Shown: positions 15,990 through 24,554, counted from the stretch's first letter. The stretch is 64,000 bases of DNA from Williamsia faeni (GCA_003202005.1 QJJF01000001.1:93099-157098); one strand, 5' to 3'. The notes: generated by a model from the letters alone, not told the origin. Program-made: numbers and translations.

Positions 15990-16850
15990 CTAGACGGTGA
16001 CCGGGGTCAGGCCCAGCTTGCCCGCCAGCTTCGTCAGATAGGCGCCGGCCTTCTCGGCGTTGTCGTCGGGCACTCCGTACAGGACGGTGGTGACGCCGAG
16101 TTCGCGCCACTGGTCAAGCTTCTCCTGAACCGGTTTGAAGTCGAGTACCACGATCTGCGGCGCACCCTCGCGTCCGGCGTCAGCCCAGATCTGCTGCAGC
16201 AACCGGACCGAACCCTCGATGTCCTGCTCCCCCGGCGTGGTGATCCAGCCGTCGGCACTGCGGGCGATCCATTTGAAGTTCTTCTCGTTGCCCGACGCCC
16301 CGACCAGCACCGGTGGACCGGGCTGCTGAACAGTCTTGGGCCAGGCCCAGGACGGGCCGAAGTTCACGAACTCGCCGATGTACTCGGCTTCCTCCTGCGA
16401 CCACAGTGCCCGCATCGCCTCGATGTATTCGCGCAGCATCGTTCGACGCCTCTTCGGCGGAACATGGTGATCGCCGAGTTCGTCCAGGTTCCAACCGAAT
16501 CCGACGCCCAGGGTCACCCGGCCACCGGAGAGATGGTCCAGGGTGGCGATGCTCTTGGCGAGCGTCAACGGATCGGACTGCACCGGCAACGCCACCGCGG
16601 TACCGAGCCGGACCCGCGACGTCACCGCGGCCGCACCACTGAGCGACACCCAGGGGTCGAGTGTGCGCATATAGCGGTCGTCGGGCAGCGACGAGTCGCC
16701 CGTCTGCGGATGAGCGGCGTCGCGCCGGGTCGGGATGTGACTGTGCTCGGGGACGAAGTACGCGTCGAACCCGGCCTCCTCGATGAGCGGCGCGAGGACC
16801 GACGGAGCCAGCCCCCGATCGCTGGTGAACTGGACGATCCCGAAGTCCAT
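15990..16850 (-). CDS. LLM class F420-dependent oxidoreductase
   Basis: 286 residues from ATG 16850 (MDFGIVQFTSD), 6 bp after AAAGG. Luciferase-like TIM barrel with FVPEHSHIP, the long conserved VRLGTAVALPVQSDPLTLAKSIA-type block and GVGFGWNLDE, the LLM_F420 subclass signatures. Such enzymes transfer hydride to or from F420 (or use FMN) on hydrophobic substrates. A KstR-like operator lies 83 bp upstream, and M. tuberculosis has an F420-dependent LLM gene (Rv3520c) in its KstR regulon. Steroid metabolism is therefore a plausible context. The stop is followed directly by the 21-bp array. Confidence 0.9.
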   Translation of the reverse strand: MDFGIVQFTSDRGLAPSVLAPLIEEAGFDAYFVPEHSHIPTRRDAAHPQTGDSSLPDDRYMRTLDPWVSLSGAAAVTSRVRLGTAVALPVQSDPLTLAKSIATLDHLSGGRVTLGVGFGWNLDELGDHHVPPKRRRTMLREYIEAMRALWSQEEAEYIGEFVNFGPSWAWPKTVQQPGPPVLVGASGNEKNFKWIARSADGWITTPGEQDIEGSVRLLQQIWADAGREGAPQIVVLDFKPVQEKLDQWRELGVTTVLYGVPDDNAEKAGAYLTKLAGKLGLTPVTV

Positions 16851-16932
16851 GGTTGTAGCCTTTCGCGAAGAATCTGACCGACCGAAACAATGTGGACGAG
16901 TGCCTGGACACCAGTCCGACAAGTCTAAGAAA

Positions 16933-16946
16933 TATAACACGTTCTA
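16933..16946. promoter_or_regulatory. KstR-like operator before the F420 oxidoreductase
   Basis: TATAACACGTTCTA matches the KstR consensus TnnAACnnGTTnnA at every fixed base. It lies 83-96 bp upstream of the LLM gene start and includes an AT-rich stretch (AAATATAACA) able to serve as a -10 region. Confidence 0.65.
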
Positions 16947-17100
16947 CCCCGGCCGCGGCAGATCCCCGAACCCACGGCATTCATTTCGCGCCGTTCGCGC
17001 CATTCCGTGTTCCCCGCCACACCCCCATCTGATAGCGTGCCGGTTCACATAAGTTACCGGCGGGTAATGCTGTCGGGGGAGAACGCCATGGGGGCGAAAA

Positions 17101-18390
17101 ATGCGGATATCAGCGTGGATATCAACTATTGCAATTGTGGGATTGGTGCAGGTCGCGGGGGCGACTGCACTGGCAGACGCCGAACCCGACACCTTCGGCG
17201 GCTTCTACACGCCGCCCACCGACGTGAGCGCTGATGCCGGGACCGTGCTGAAGACCCAGTCGATGCCGCTGTACGCGTCGATACCGGGGCTGAACGGCTC
17301 GTGGCCGGGCGAAGGCCAACGAGTCATGTACACGTCCGCGCTGCAGGACGGCACACCGACCGCCGTCACCGGCAGCCTCGTCGAGCCCGGAGTGCCGTGG
17401 ACCGGTGGTGGTCCCCGGCCCACGATCGTCATCGGCCCGGGAACGGTGGGCCAGGGCGATCAATGCGCGCCGTCCCGCAACTTCCCCACCGCGCTGCGGG
17501 TGACGAACGATCCGCTGTCCGCGTCGATCAACTACGAAGTGATCGCCACCGATCGCTGGCTCGCCGAAGGCGCGCGGGTCTTCATGACCGACTACATCGG
17601 TCTCGGCACCCCGGGCCTCCACACGTATGTGAACCGGGCCGAAGAGGCTCACGCAATGCTCGACGGTGCCCGGGCGGCGCTCGCGCTCGGCGACGATCCG
17701 GATGCCCCCATCGCCTTCTGGGGCTACTCCCAGGGCGGCGGCGCGGCAGCTGCAGCAGCAGAACTCCAGCCCACCTATGCGCCAGAACTGAATGTCAAAG
17801 GGACGTTCGCCGGCGCACCACCGGCCGACCTTCTCGACGTCCTGCCGGCGATCGACGGCAATCTGATCGGCGGAGCGATCGGCTACGCATTGAACGGGTT
17901 CGTCGAACGCTATCCGGAGCTCGCAGCGATCACCGACAGCCGGGTCACCCCGCAGGGCCGCAGCGTCCTGAAGCAGATCACCACCGAGTGCATCGGTGAC
18001 AGCATCCTCTCGCACCCGTTCCTGTCGACAGCGTCTTTGACGAAGGACGGGCGGTCCATCCTCGACAACCTCAAAGAGATCCCCGTGGCGCTCGCCATCC
18101 TCGAGGATCAGCGGATCGGCAAGCTCAAGCCGACCTCACCCGTGCTGGTGACCAATGCGGTCAACGATGACGTCATCCCGTACCCCCAGGCTCGCCGGCT
18201 CGCGCAGAGCTGGTGTGACCAGGGCGCGACGGTCGAATTCCGTAGCAACGGGATTCCGCCCATCCTGTCGGGCACCGCGGTCAATCACGCACTGCCGTTG
18301 ATCACCGACGGCGTCCTGCCCGGCGGCGGCGTCGACTACCTGCTCGACCGCTTCGCCGGAAAGCCCCTATCCGGTTGCCAATTCAACTAG
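17101..18390 (+). CDS. Secreted lipase/esterase, LIP (secretory lipase) family
   Basis: 429 residues. Signal peptide MRISAWISTIAIVGLVQVAG with cleavage after ALA or ADA. The mature protein has GPGTVGQGDQC, the nucleophile elbow GYSQGG (Ser about 209), a catalytic Asp in NAVNDDVIPY near 350 and His in AVNHALP near 396. This matches the secretory lipase family (LIP, PF03583), of which mycolata carry many. It hydrolyses extracellular esters or triacylglycerols. It is monocistronic and ends at a near-perfect bidirectional terminator. The start is ATG 17101; an ATG at 17088 is out of frame. Confidence 0.9.
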   Translation: MRISAWISTIAIVGLVQVAGATALADAEPDTFGGFYTPPTDVSADAGTVLKTQSMPLYASIPGLNGSWPGEGQRVMYTSALQDGTPTAVTGSLVEPGVPWTGGGPRPTIVIGPGTVGQGDQCAPSRNFPTALRVTNDPLSASINYEVIATDRWLAEGARVFMTDYIGLGTPGLHTYVNRAEEAHAMLDGARAALALGDDPDAPIAFWGYSQGGGAAAAAAELQPTYAPELNVKGTFAGAPPADLLDVLPAIDGNLIGGAIGYALNGFVERYPELAAITDSRVTPQGRSVLKQITTECIGDSILSHPFLSTASLTKDGRSILDNLKEIPVALAILEDQRIGKLKPTSPVLVTNAVNDDVIPYPQARRLAQSWCDQGATVEFRSNGIPPILSGTAVNHALPLITDGVLPGGGVDYLLDRFAGKPLSGCQFN

Positions 18391-18404
18391 CGAGCCCATA
18401 AACA

Positions 18405-18448
18405 AACTCCGGCTCTGCACCTTCCGATGAAGGTGCAGAGCCGGAGTT
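18405..18448. terminator. Bidirectional intrinsic terminator
   Basis: A perfect 20-bp stem (18405-18424 with 18429-18448) closed by a CGAT loop, with AAACAA on one side and TTGTTTG on the other. It separates the convergent lipase and prenyltransferase-fold genes and can stop RNA polymerase from both directions. Confidence 0.85.
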
Positions 18449-18460
18449 GTTTGCGTCATC

Positions 18461-19591
18461 TCACGCCGTGGCGCAGCCGCATCCGGTCTGACCGGCCGCC
18501 TCGATAAGAGCCTCGACCTGGTGTGCATCCCGGAAGATCCCGTTGCCGGCCGTCGTGCGGCTCAGCGCGTCGGCGGCAAGCACCACCGCCGCCGAGGTCC
18601 AGCAACTCTTCTCCACCGGCCAGCGTTTGCCGTCGGCGAACACCAGACCGGTCCAGTACGAACCGTCGGGGTCACGCAGATGCTGCATGTCGCCCAGCAG
18701 CAAGGTGGCATCGGCGGTGTCGCCCAACGCATCCAGGGCCAGCACCAGCTCGCAGGTCTCGGCGCCGGTCACCCACGGCCGGTGATCGACACACCGGATA
18801 CCCAGATCGGTGACCACGAAATCGTGCCATCGCGCCGCGATCAGCTCCTGACCCGCGCGGCCACGGACCGCACCACCGAGCACCGGGTAGTACCAGTCCA
18901 TCGAGTACTCCGGCTTGGGTTCGAACAGCTCGGGATGGCTGCGCAGCGCGTGGCCCAGGGCCAGCAACGCCGACTCCCAGTCGTCGACCGGGCGACCCAA
19001 CTCGTTGCCGATCAGGATCGCGCACCCCAGTGCCTGATGAATGCTGGCGTTCCCGGTGATCAGCGCCGTGTGATACATCCCCTCGTGGGCACCCGTCTGT
19101 GCCGGCAAGGGATATGTTGCGCCCCAATAGAACTCTCCGCCCGGCGCCTGGAACTGGGCAACCAGATCGATCGCCGACGACACCATCGGCCACATCTTCT
19201 CCAGGAAGCGGACGTCGCCGGTGATCAGATAGTGATGCCAGACGCCGACCGCGATGTAGGCACAGAAGTTGCTGTCGGTGTTGGCGTCGGTGACCTCGCC
19301 GACCACCAGCCGGATCGGCCACGACCCGTCCTCGCGCTGCATCCGCCGCGACCAGTCGTAGGCCGCCTCCGCCTCGGCGATCAGTCCGGTGGCAGACAAC
19401 GCCATCGCCGACTCGATGTGATCCCACGGATCGGTCTGCCCACCCGGGAACCACGGCAGCGCACCGGTCGGTTCCTGCATCGCGGCGATCGCCCGCCCGG
19501 TGTCCAGCCACTCCTGCCTCGTCAGGATCCCGGGAAGGTTCGGCAGGTCAACAGTGTTCGGCAGGTCCGTCAGGTTCGGCAGGTCGGCCAT
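18461..19591 (-). CDS. Prenyltransferase/terpenoid-cyclase-fold protein (alpha6-alpha6 toroid)
   Basis: 376 residues with repeated helical-toroid motifs: GALPWFPGGQTDPWDHIESAM, RREDGSW-like MQREDGSWP, DSNFCAYIAVGVWHHYL and DGSYWTGL. These resemble squalene-cyclase/prenyltransferase or glycosidase toroids, although the DXDD acid motif of cyclases is not seen. The N-terminus has three DLPN repeats (residues 3-20) coded by an 18-bp tandem repeat. It is the last gene of a GT4 - methyltransferase - toroid operon, 3 bp after the methyltransferase stop. In mycolata this trio travels together, probably acting on a cell-envelope glycoconjugate; the reaction is unknown. Confidence 0.75.
   Translation of the reverse strand: MADLPNLTDLPNTVDLPNLPGILTRQEWLDTGRAIAAMQEPTGALPWFPGGQTDPWDHIESAMALSATGLIAEAEAAYDWSRRMQREDGSWPIRLVVGEVTDANTDSNFCAYIAVGVWHHYLITGDVRFLEKMWPMVSSAIDLVAQFQAPGGEFYWGATYPLPAQTGAHEGMYHTALITGNASIHQALGCAILIGNELGRPVDDWESALLALGHALRSHPELFEPKPEYSMDWYYPVLGGAVRGRAGQELIAARWHDFVVTDLGIRCVDHRPWVTGAETCELVLALDALGDTADATLLLGDMQHLRDPDGSYWTGLVFADGKRWPVEKSCWTSAAVVLAADALSRTTAGNGIFRDAHQVEALIEAAGQTGCGCATA
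19536..19591. repeat. 18-bp tandem repeat at the 5' end of the toroid gene
   Basis: Three copies of an 18-bp unit (plus-strand core GTTCGGCAGGTC followed by six variable bases) encode DLPNLT, DLPNTV and DLPNLP at the extreme N-terminus. The unit length preserves the reading frame. The repeat lies directly at the gene junction with the methyltransferase. Confidence 0.8.
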
Positions 19592-19594
19592 GGA

Positions 19595-20308
19595 TCAAGC
19601 CGGCTTCTGTAAGTACAGGATCACGCTCTTGCCGATCACCGGGTTGAGCACCTGTTCACCCACCCGCGTCAGTTTCGGCGCACTCATCATGTCCCACACC
19701 AGCAGCTTGTGGTACGCCTTCACCAGCGGGTTGTCGTTCTTCTCCACGCCCACAGCACATTTGAGCCACCAGTACGGCGCGTGCAGTGCGTGCGCATGCC
19801 CGGTTCCGGTCACCTCGAGGCCGGCGTCACGCAATTTGCCGGCGAGTTCAGACGCCTTGTAGATCCGGATGTGTCCACCCTCGTTGGCGTGATACTCATC
19901 GGAGAAGGCCCAGCAGACCTTTTCGGGCCAGTACCGGGGCACGGTCACCGCGGCCAGACCACCGGGCTTCAAGATCCGCACCATTTCGGCGATGGCGTCG
20001 GTGTCGTCCGGAATGTGTTCGAGGATCTCCGACATGAGGACCACATCGAAGGCACCGTCCGAATACGGAAGGCGCAGCGCGTCACCGACTTCGGCTCGTG
20101 CCTTGGCCGAGGCCGGCACCTCGCCTTCGGCGATCATCGCGTCGAACATCTCGGCCACGGCGGCCATGTCACTCTCGGACTGATCGAATGCGATCACATC
20201 GGCGCCCCGCCGGAACATCTCGTACGAGTGCCGGCCCGCACCCGCTCCGATGTCGATGGCCTTGCAGCCCACACCAACGTCGAGTCGATCAAAATCAACG
20301 GTTAACAC
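19595..20308 (-). CDS. Class I SAM-dependent methyltransferase (UbiE/Methyltransf_11 type)
   Basis: 237 residues. The SAM site is KAIDIGAGAGRHSYEMF at about 16-32, then VIAFDQSESDM, RLPYSDGAFDVVLMSEILEHI (motifs II/III) and LKPGGLAAVTVPRYWPE. The start is GTG 20308, which directly follows the TGA of the glycosyltransferase (TGAGTG), so coupling is likely. It lies between a GT4 glycosyltransferase and a toroid-fold protein in one operon. It probably methylates a glycosylated or isoprenoid intermediate; the substrate cannot be read from sequence. Confidence 0.85.
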   Translation of the reverse strand: MLTVDFDRLDVGVGCKAIDIGAGAGRHSYEMFRRGADVIAFDQSESDMAAVAEMFDAMIAEGEVPASAKARAEVGDALRLPYSDGAFDVVLMSEILEHIPDDTDAIAEMVRILKPGGLAAVTVPRYWPEKVCWAFSDEYHANEGGHIRIYKASELAGKLRDAGLEVTGTGHAHALHAPYWWLKCAVGVEKNDNPLVKAYHKLLVWDMMSAPKLTRVGEQVLNPVIGKSVILYLQKPA

Positions 20309-21616
20309 TCAATTCCCCCCTTGGCCTAACGTGGCTGACTGCCCGAACGAGTCTGACTGCCCGAACGAGTCTGACTTGGCGAAATCGTCAATCGCCTGCT
20401 GGTAGTTCTGTGCCGTCTTCGCGGCGACGGCCGTCCAGCTGTACCGTTCCTCGACGCGCGCGCGACCACCGGCGCCGAGCCGGTCTCGGAGCTCGGAGTC
20501 CTCGAGCAGAGAACCCAAAGCCGTTGCCAGCGCACCCGAATCCATCGGCGGCACCAGAATCGCAGCCTCCTGCGCCTCCCCGACGACCTCGGGTATGGCA
20601 CCGGCCCGGGTGGCCACCAACGGCGTCCCACAACTCATCGCCTCGACCGCAGGCAACGAGAATCCCTCATAGAGCGAAGGGACACAGGCAACCTCGGCCG
20701 ACGCCAGCAGAGCAGCCAGTTCGTCGTCGTCCAGACCCGAGACGACCTCGACGGAATCGCGGATCGAGAGCTCGTCGATCCGGGTGTCAGAAGGTCCGCC
20801 GGGCACCAGCTTCGACACCAGCTTCAGCTCCACGGGCCGTTCGGCACGCAGCTTGGCCACAGCTTCGAGCAGGTACGACACACCCTTGAGAGGCGCATCG
20901 GCACTGGCGATGCAGACGATGCGCCCGGGCACCCGCTCGGTCGACGGACGGAACTGCTCGGTGTCGACGCCGAGCGGGATGGTCGTGAGCCGGCCCTCGG
21001 GGATACCGAAGGCCTTGCGGATGTCGACCTCGCTGCTCCGCGACACCGTGAGGAGCCGGGGTATCCGGCGCGCGACCCGGCCCTGCATGGCAAGGAAGCC
21101 GTGCCAGCGGCGGGCGGTGATCTTGCGCCACCCCTTCGCCGCCTTCACCGCAAGCTCCCGATCGCGGGTGATCGGGTGGTGGATGGTCGCGAGCACCGGC
21201 AATCCATCGCGTTCGATCTGCAGCAATCCGTAACCCAGGCACTGGTTGTCGTGGACCACGTCGAAGTCATCGGTCCGGTGCTTGAGCAATCGGGCGGCGC
21301 GCAGGCTGAACGTCAACGGCTCCGGGAAACCCGCGGTCCACATCGTCAGTACTTCGAGGACATCGATCCAGCTCTTGATCTCCCACGGCCACGGCGTCCG
21401 GAACGGATTCTCGTCGTTGTAGAGATCGAGGCTGGGCACCTTCGTGAGCGTCACGCCGGCGGCCACTGCCTTGTCGTCCAGGTCGGGATACGGCTGGCCG
21501 GAGAACACCTCAACCTGATGTCCGAGCAGGGCCAGCTCACGGGACAGATGACGCACGTACACGCCCTGTCCACCACAATGAGGCTTACTTCGGTAAGACA
21601 GCAGTGCTACGCGCAT
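20309..21616 (-). CDS. Family 4 glycosyltransferase (GT-B fold)
   Basis: 435 residues from ATG 21616 (MRVALLSYRSKPHCGGQGVYV). The GT4 glycine-rich N-terminus GGQGVYVRHLSREL is the acceptor loop, ATIHHP follows, and the donor site is PSLYEGFSLPAVEAMSCGTPLVAT with the E-x7-E motif. It transfers a sugar from a nucleotide donor, cytosolic or membrane-peripheral. The C-terminus ends SDSFGQSDSFGQSATLGQ, coded by an 18-bp tandem repeat, outside the catalytic fold. It is the first gene of the GT-methyltransferase-toroid operon. Confidence 0.88.
   Translation of the reverse strand: MRVALLSYRSKPHCGGQGVYVRHLSRELALLGHQVEVFSGQPYPDLDDKAVAAGVTLTKVPSLDLYNDENPFRTPWPWEIKSWIDVLEVLTMWTAGFPEPLTFSLRAARLLKHRTDDFDVVHDNQCLGYGLLQIERDGLPVLATIHHPITRDRELAVKAAKGWRKITARRWHGFLAMQGRVARRIPRLLTVSRSSEVDIRKAFGIPEGRLTTIPLGVDTEQFRPSTERVPGRIVCIASADAPLKGVSYLLEAVAKLRAERPVELKLVSKLVPGGPSDTRIDELSIRDSVEVVSGLDDDELAALLASAEVACVPSLYEGFSLPAVEAMSCGTPLVATRAGAIPEVVGEAQEAAILVPPMDSGALATALGSLLEDSELRDRLGAGGRARVEERYSWTAVAAKTAQNYQQAIDDFAKSDSFGQSDSFGQSATLGQGGN
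20335..20375. repeat. 18-bp tandem repeat at the 3' end of the glycosyltransferase gene
   Basis: Two exact copies of TGACTGCCCGAACGAGTC and a partial third encode SFGQSD repeats at the C-terminus. It is close to, but not the same as, the repeat at 19536-19591, which lies at the other end of the adjacent methyltransferase gene. Confidence 0.8.
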
Positions 21617-21733
21617 TGTGACCTTTCGTGCCGTGGCCTGGTGGCCATAACCGTATCCGTCGAGAACGTGCCGTGCTGATCGGCAGAACCAATGCCGGGG
21701 CCGACCGGATCACCGGTCGGCCCATGCGATCGC

Positions 21734-23452
21734 CTAGGCGTTCGCGGCAGCCTCCATGGCTTCGATGCTGACGATCTTGATCCGCCGACGCCCGGCCGGT
21801 TTGCCTGCTGTCCGTTCGGCGAGATCGATCTTCTTCCAGCCGGCACCGTCGATCCGGCCGGCACCGCGTTCGGCGATGAGCGCGGGGATCTCCTCGCGCG
21901 ACTTCACCGGATCGGAAAGCCTCTCCTCGGTGAAGTCGGCGATGACGGCGAGTGCGGTCTCCTGGCCACACAGCCGGTTCATGCCGATGCCGCCGGTGGC
22001 GCCACGCTTGATCCATCCGGTGACGTACACACCTTCGAGCGGCGCACCGCCGGGCTCTTCGAGCACGCGGCCACCGGCGTTGGGCACCACACCCCGGCCA
22101 CCGTCGAACGGCACACCCTCCAGCGGCAGACCGGTGTAACCGATGGCCCGCATCACGATTCCCGCAGGCAGGTCGAATTCTTCACCGGACGGCCTGATCG
22201 CAGCCCGGCTCGAGGCCGGCCGCGGGGTGTCGCCGGGGTTGTCGGCCGACTCATCCGGGTCGTTCACGAACTCGTTGCGAGCACAACGGACGGTCTCGAC
22301 ACCCTGATCCGAGCCCTTCAGCGCCAGCGGCGAGACCAGAAAACGGAACACGACCCGCTTGTTGCCCTCGGTCGGCTCGCGCTGGGCGAACTCTTCGGCG
22401 ATCCGCACCTTGGTGGCGATCGTCGAGTCGAGTGTCCCGGCGTCACGAGCGGCCTGGCTGGCCGCATCGAGCACGAGCTCGTCGGGATCGATGATCACGT
22501 CGACACCGGGCAAGTCACCCATCGCCAGGAACTCGGCATTGGTGTACGCACCCTGAGCTACGCCGCGGCGTCCGAGCAGAACCACCTCGGAAATATTGCT
22601 GCCCCGCAGCTTCTCCAGCGCGTGATCGGCGATGTCGGTCTTGGCGAGCTTCTCCGGACTGTCCAGCAGGATGCGGGCCACATCCAGGGCGACGTTGCCG
22701 TTGCCGACCACGACGGCGCGCTCGGCCGACAGGTCGAAGTCGCGATCGGCGTAGTCGGGGTGCCCGTTGTACCAGGCCACGAAATCCGTCGCGGCAATGC
22801 TTCCGGGCAGATCCTCGCCATCGATGCCCAGATGCTTGTCGGTCGAGGCACCATGCGCGTAGATGACGGCGCCGTAGTGGTCGGTCAGATCGCTGTGGTC
22901 GAGATGCTTGCCGACCTCGACGTTGAGGAAGTACTCGAACGTCCGCTTGGCAGCGGTCGAGGCGAACGTCTTCTCGACACCCTTGGTCGACGGATGGTCC
23001 GGAGCGACACCGGCGCGGACGAGCCCGTACGGGGTCGGCAGACGGTCGAACATGTCGACGCGGATCGCGCTGTGCCGGACGAGCTCCTCGGCCGCATAGA
23101 ACGCAGCCGGTCCGGCCCCGACGATCGCGACGTGCAGCTCTTTGCCGGCGGGCAGCGGCGGCTTCTTGCGCGGGGCGACCAGACCACCCGACACGTCGTG
23201 GTCGGTGTAGTAGTCCGCGTTGATCTGGAGGTAACGCTCTTGGCCTTCGTCGAGCGCGTCGTCCGGGAAGATCGCTTCCACCGGGCACTCATCGATGCAG
23301 GCACCGCAGTCGATGCATGTATCCGGATCGATGAACAACATCTCGGCGCTGGTGAAATCCGGCTCATCCGGTGTCGGGTGAATGCAGTTCACCGGACAGA
23401 CACTGATGCAACTGGCATCGTTGCAACAAGGCTGCGTGATCACGTGTGCCAT
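21734..23452 (-). CDS. fprB: Ferredoxin-fused NADPH-ferredoxin reductase (FprB-like)
   Basis: 572 residues from ATG 23452 (MAHVITQPCCNDASC). The N-terminal ferredoxin domain (about 1-105) has CCNDASCISVCPVNC and CIDCGACIDECPVEA, the ligands of 3Fe-4S/4Fe-4S clusters. An adrenodoxin-reductase-like domain follows with VAIVGAGPAAFYAAEEL (FAD), VVGNGNVALDVARIL (NADPH) and a TGWIKRGATGGIG block near the end. The arrangement matches mycobacterial FprB. It passes electrons from NADPH to ferredoxins for P450s or oxygenases. A starting point further upstream (23533) adds no conserved sequence. A KstR-like palindrome lies 38 bp upstream. Confidence 0.9.
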   Translation of the reverse strand: MAHVITQPCCNDASCISVCPVNCIHPTPDEPDFTSAEMLFIDPDTCIDCGACIDECPVEAIFPDDALDEGQERYLQINADYYTDHDVSGGLVAPRKKPPLPAGKELHVAIVGAGPAAFYAAEELVRHSAIRVDMFDRLPTPYGLVRAGVAPDHPSTKGVEKTFASTAAKRTFEYFLNVEVGKHLDHSDLTDHYGAVIYAHGASTDKHLGIDGEDLPGSIAATDFVAWYNGHPDYADRDFDLSAERAVVVGNGNVALDVARILLDSPEKLAKTDIADHALEKLRGSNISEVVLLGRRGVAQGAYTNAEFLAMGDLPGVDVIIDPDELVLDAASQAARDAGTLDSTIATKVRIAEEFAQREPTEGNKRVVFRFLVSPLALKGSDQGVETVRCARNEFVNDPDESADNPGDTPRPASSRAAIRPSGEEFDLPAGIVMRAIGYTGLPLEGVPFDGGRGVVPNAGGRVLEEPGGAPLEGVYVTGWIKRGATGGIGMNRLCGQETALAVIADFTEERLSDPVKSREEIPALIAERGAGRIDGAGWKKIDLAERTAGKPAGRRRIKIVSIEAMEAAANA

Positions 23453-23489
23453 ACGGCCCTTACCTCGACTACTCTCGTGTTCCAAAAAA

Positions 23490-23503
23490 AGGAACCTGTT
23501 CCA
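23490..23503. promoter_or_regulatory. KstR-like palindrome before fprB
   Basis: AGGAACCTGTTCCA fits TnnAACnnGTTnnA except for the first base. A second GTTCC lies seven A residues to the left (23479-23483), so GGAAC and GTTCC occur three times in 25 bp. The operator identity is less certain than at 8034 and 16933, because the inner bases differ from the usual AGAACACGTTCT core. Confidence 0.35.
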
Positions 23504-23732
23504 ATTTTTACCCTGAATTTGCCCAGGGGCCAACTACAAGGCCGCGACAAGGCACTTAGCGAAATGACGCGGCCGAGCAGACGTGTCAGAGGTCATGTTC
23601 AACGACTTCTGTTACGCCGGTCCCACAAAGGTAATGCCACCCGCCCTATAACGAGAAGTCCATAGGCTGCATCCTGGTGTCCACCTGTGCTGACAAACCC
23701 AATTTACCGCCGGGACGAATGAGAGGACTGAT

Positions 23733-24542
23733 ATGCCGGACTCGCCGATCGACGCCGCACTCAACCCCATCGAGCTGCCCGACATCAAGGCAGGCGCCAG
23801 CTGCTTCGAATCGAACTATCGGGTGCGCACCGGCGACGTCGACCAGCAGATGCGACTGCGGTTCGACGGACTGACCCGATACCTCCAGGACATCGCCAAC
23901 GACAACCTCGAGGCAACCGAGTTTCGCGTGACCGACCCGTTCTGGATCGTCCGACGCACGGTGATCGACGTGATCCGCCCTATCTCCTGGCCGGCGGACG
24001 TCACGCTCCACCGCTGGTGCGGCGCCTTGTCGACCCGCTGGACCAACATGCGTGTCCGGGTCACCTCGACTCACGAGACCAACCGATTCAATCCGGAACC
24101 GCGCGAAGACGGTCTCATCGAGACCGAGGCGTTCTGGATCAATGTCAACGACCAGGGCATGCCGTCCCGGCTGACCGACGATGCGTTCGAGCTGCTGAGC
24201 CGGTCGACTGATGAGCACCGGCTGCGCTGGAAGTCGATGAACACCGCCACCCCGCCGGAGCGTTCCGATGACGACCGCATCCATGCACTCCGGGCCACCG
24301 ACTTCGACCCCTTCAAGCATCTGAACAATGCTGCCTACTTTGCAGCAGTCGAAGACGAACTCGTCGACCATGAGGACCTCGTAAAAGGCCCACATCGAGT
24401 CGTCATCGAATATCTGCGCGCGATCGAACCCGGCGCGACGGTGACGATCCAGCGCCGCAGAGAGAGCGATCAGCTACAGATGTGGTTGCGCGAGGGTGAT
24501 CAGGTGTCAGCAACCGTCACCGTCACCAAACGTCCGCTCTGA
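23733..24542 (+). CDS. Acyl-ACP thioesterase-like double hot-dog protein
   Basis: 269 residues with two hot-dog domains. The first carries RVRTGDVDQQMRLRFDGLTRYLQDIANDN, the second DFDPFKHLNNAAYFAAVEDEL with the HxN pair of acyl-ACP thioesterases. The same layout is seen in mycobacterial Rv2001-type proteins. It hydrolyses acyl thioesters in the cytosol, perhaps to release fatty acids from carriers. It is a single gene, with about 280 bp of non-coding sequence between it and the divergent fprB and DUF3558 genes convergent downstream. Confidence 0.82.
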   Translation: MPDSPIDAALNPIELPDIKAGASCFESNYRVRTGDVDQQMRLRFDGLTRYLQDIANDNLEATEFRVTDPFWIVRRTVIDVIRPISWPADVTLHRWCGALSTRWTNMRVRVTSTHETNRFNPEPREDGLIETEAFWINVNDQGMPSRLTDDAFELLSRSTDEHRLRWKSMNTATPPERSDDDRIHALRATDFDPFKHLNNAAYFAAVEDELVDHEDLVKGPHRVVIEYLRAIEPGATVTIQRRRESDQLQMWLREGDQVSATVTVTKRPL

Positions 24543-24554
24543 TCACCTGCACGC

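Noticed and set aside
15841-16110. N-terminal extension of the phosphotransferase-like protein containing AVERAQI heptads
   Set aside because: The extension overlaps the end of the LLM gene in another frame and consists mainly of the minisatellite. The conserved kinase fold begins after ATG 15840.
21692-23665. A 657-codon open frame opposite fprB
   Set aside because: It is an antisense shadow of a GC-rich gene. fprB has clear iron-sulfur, FAD and NADPH motifs, and the shadow shows no known domain.
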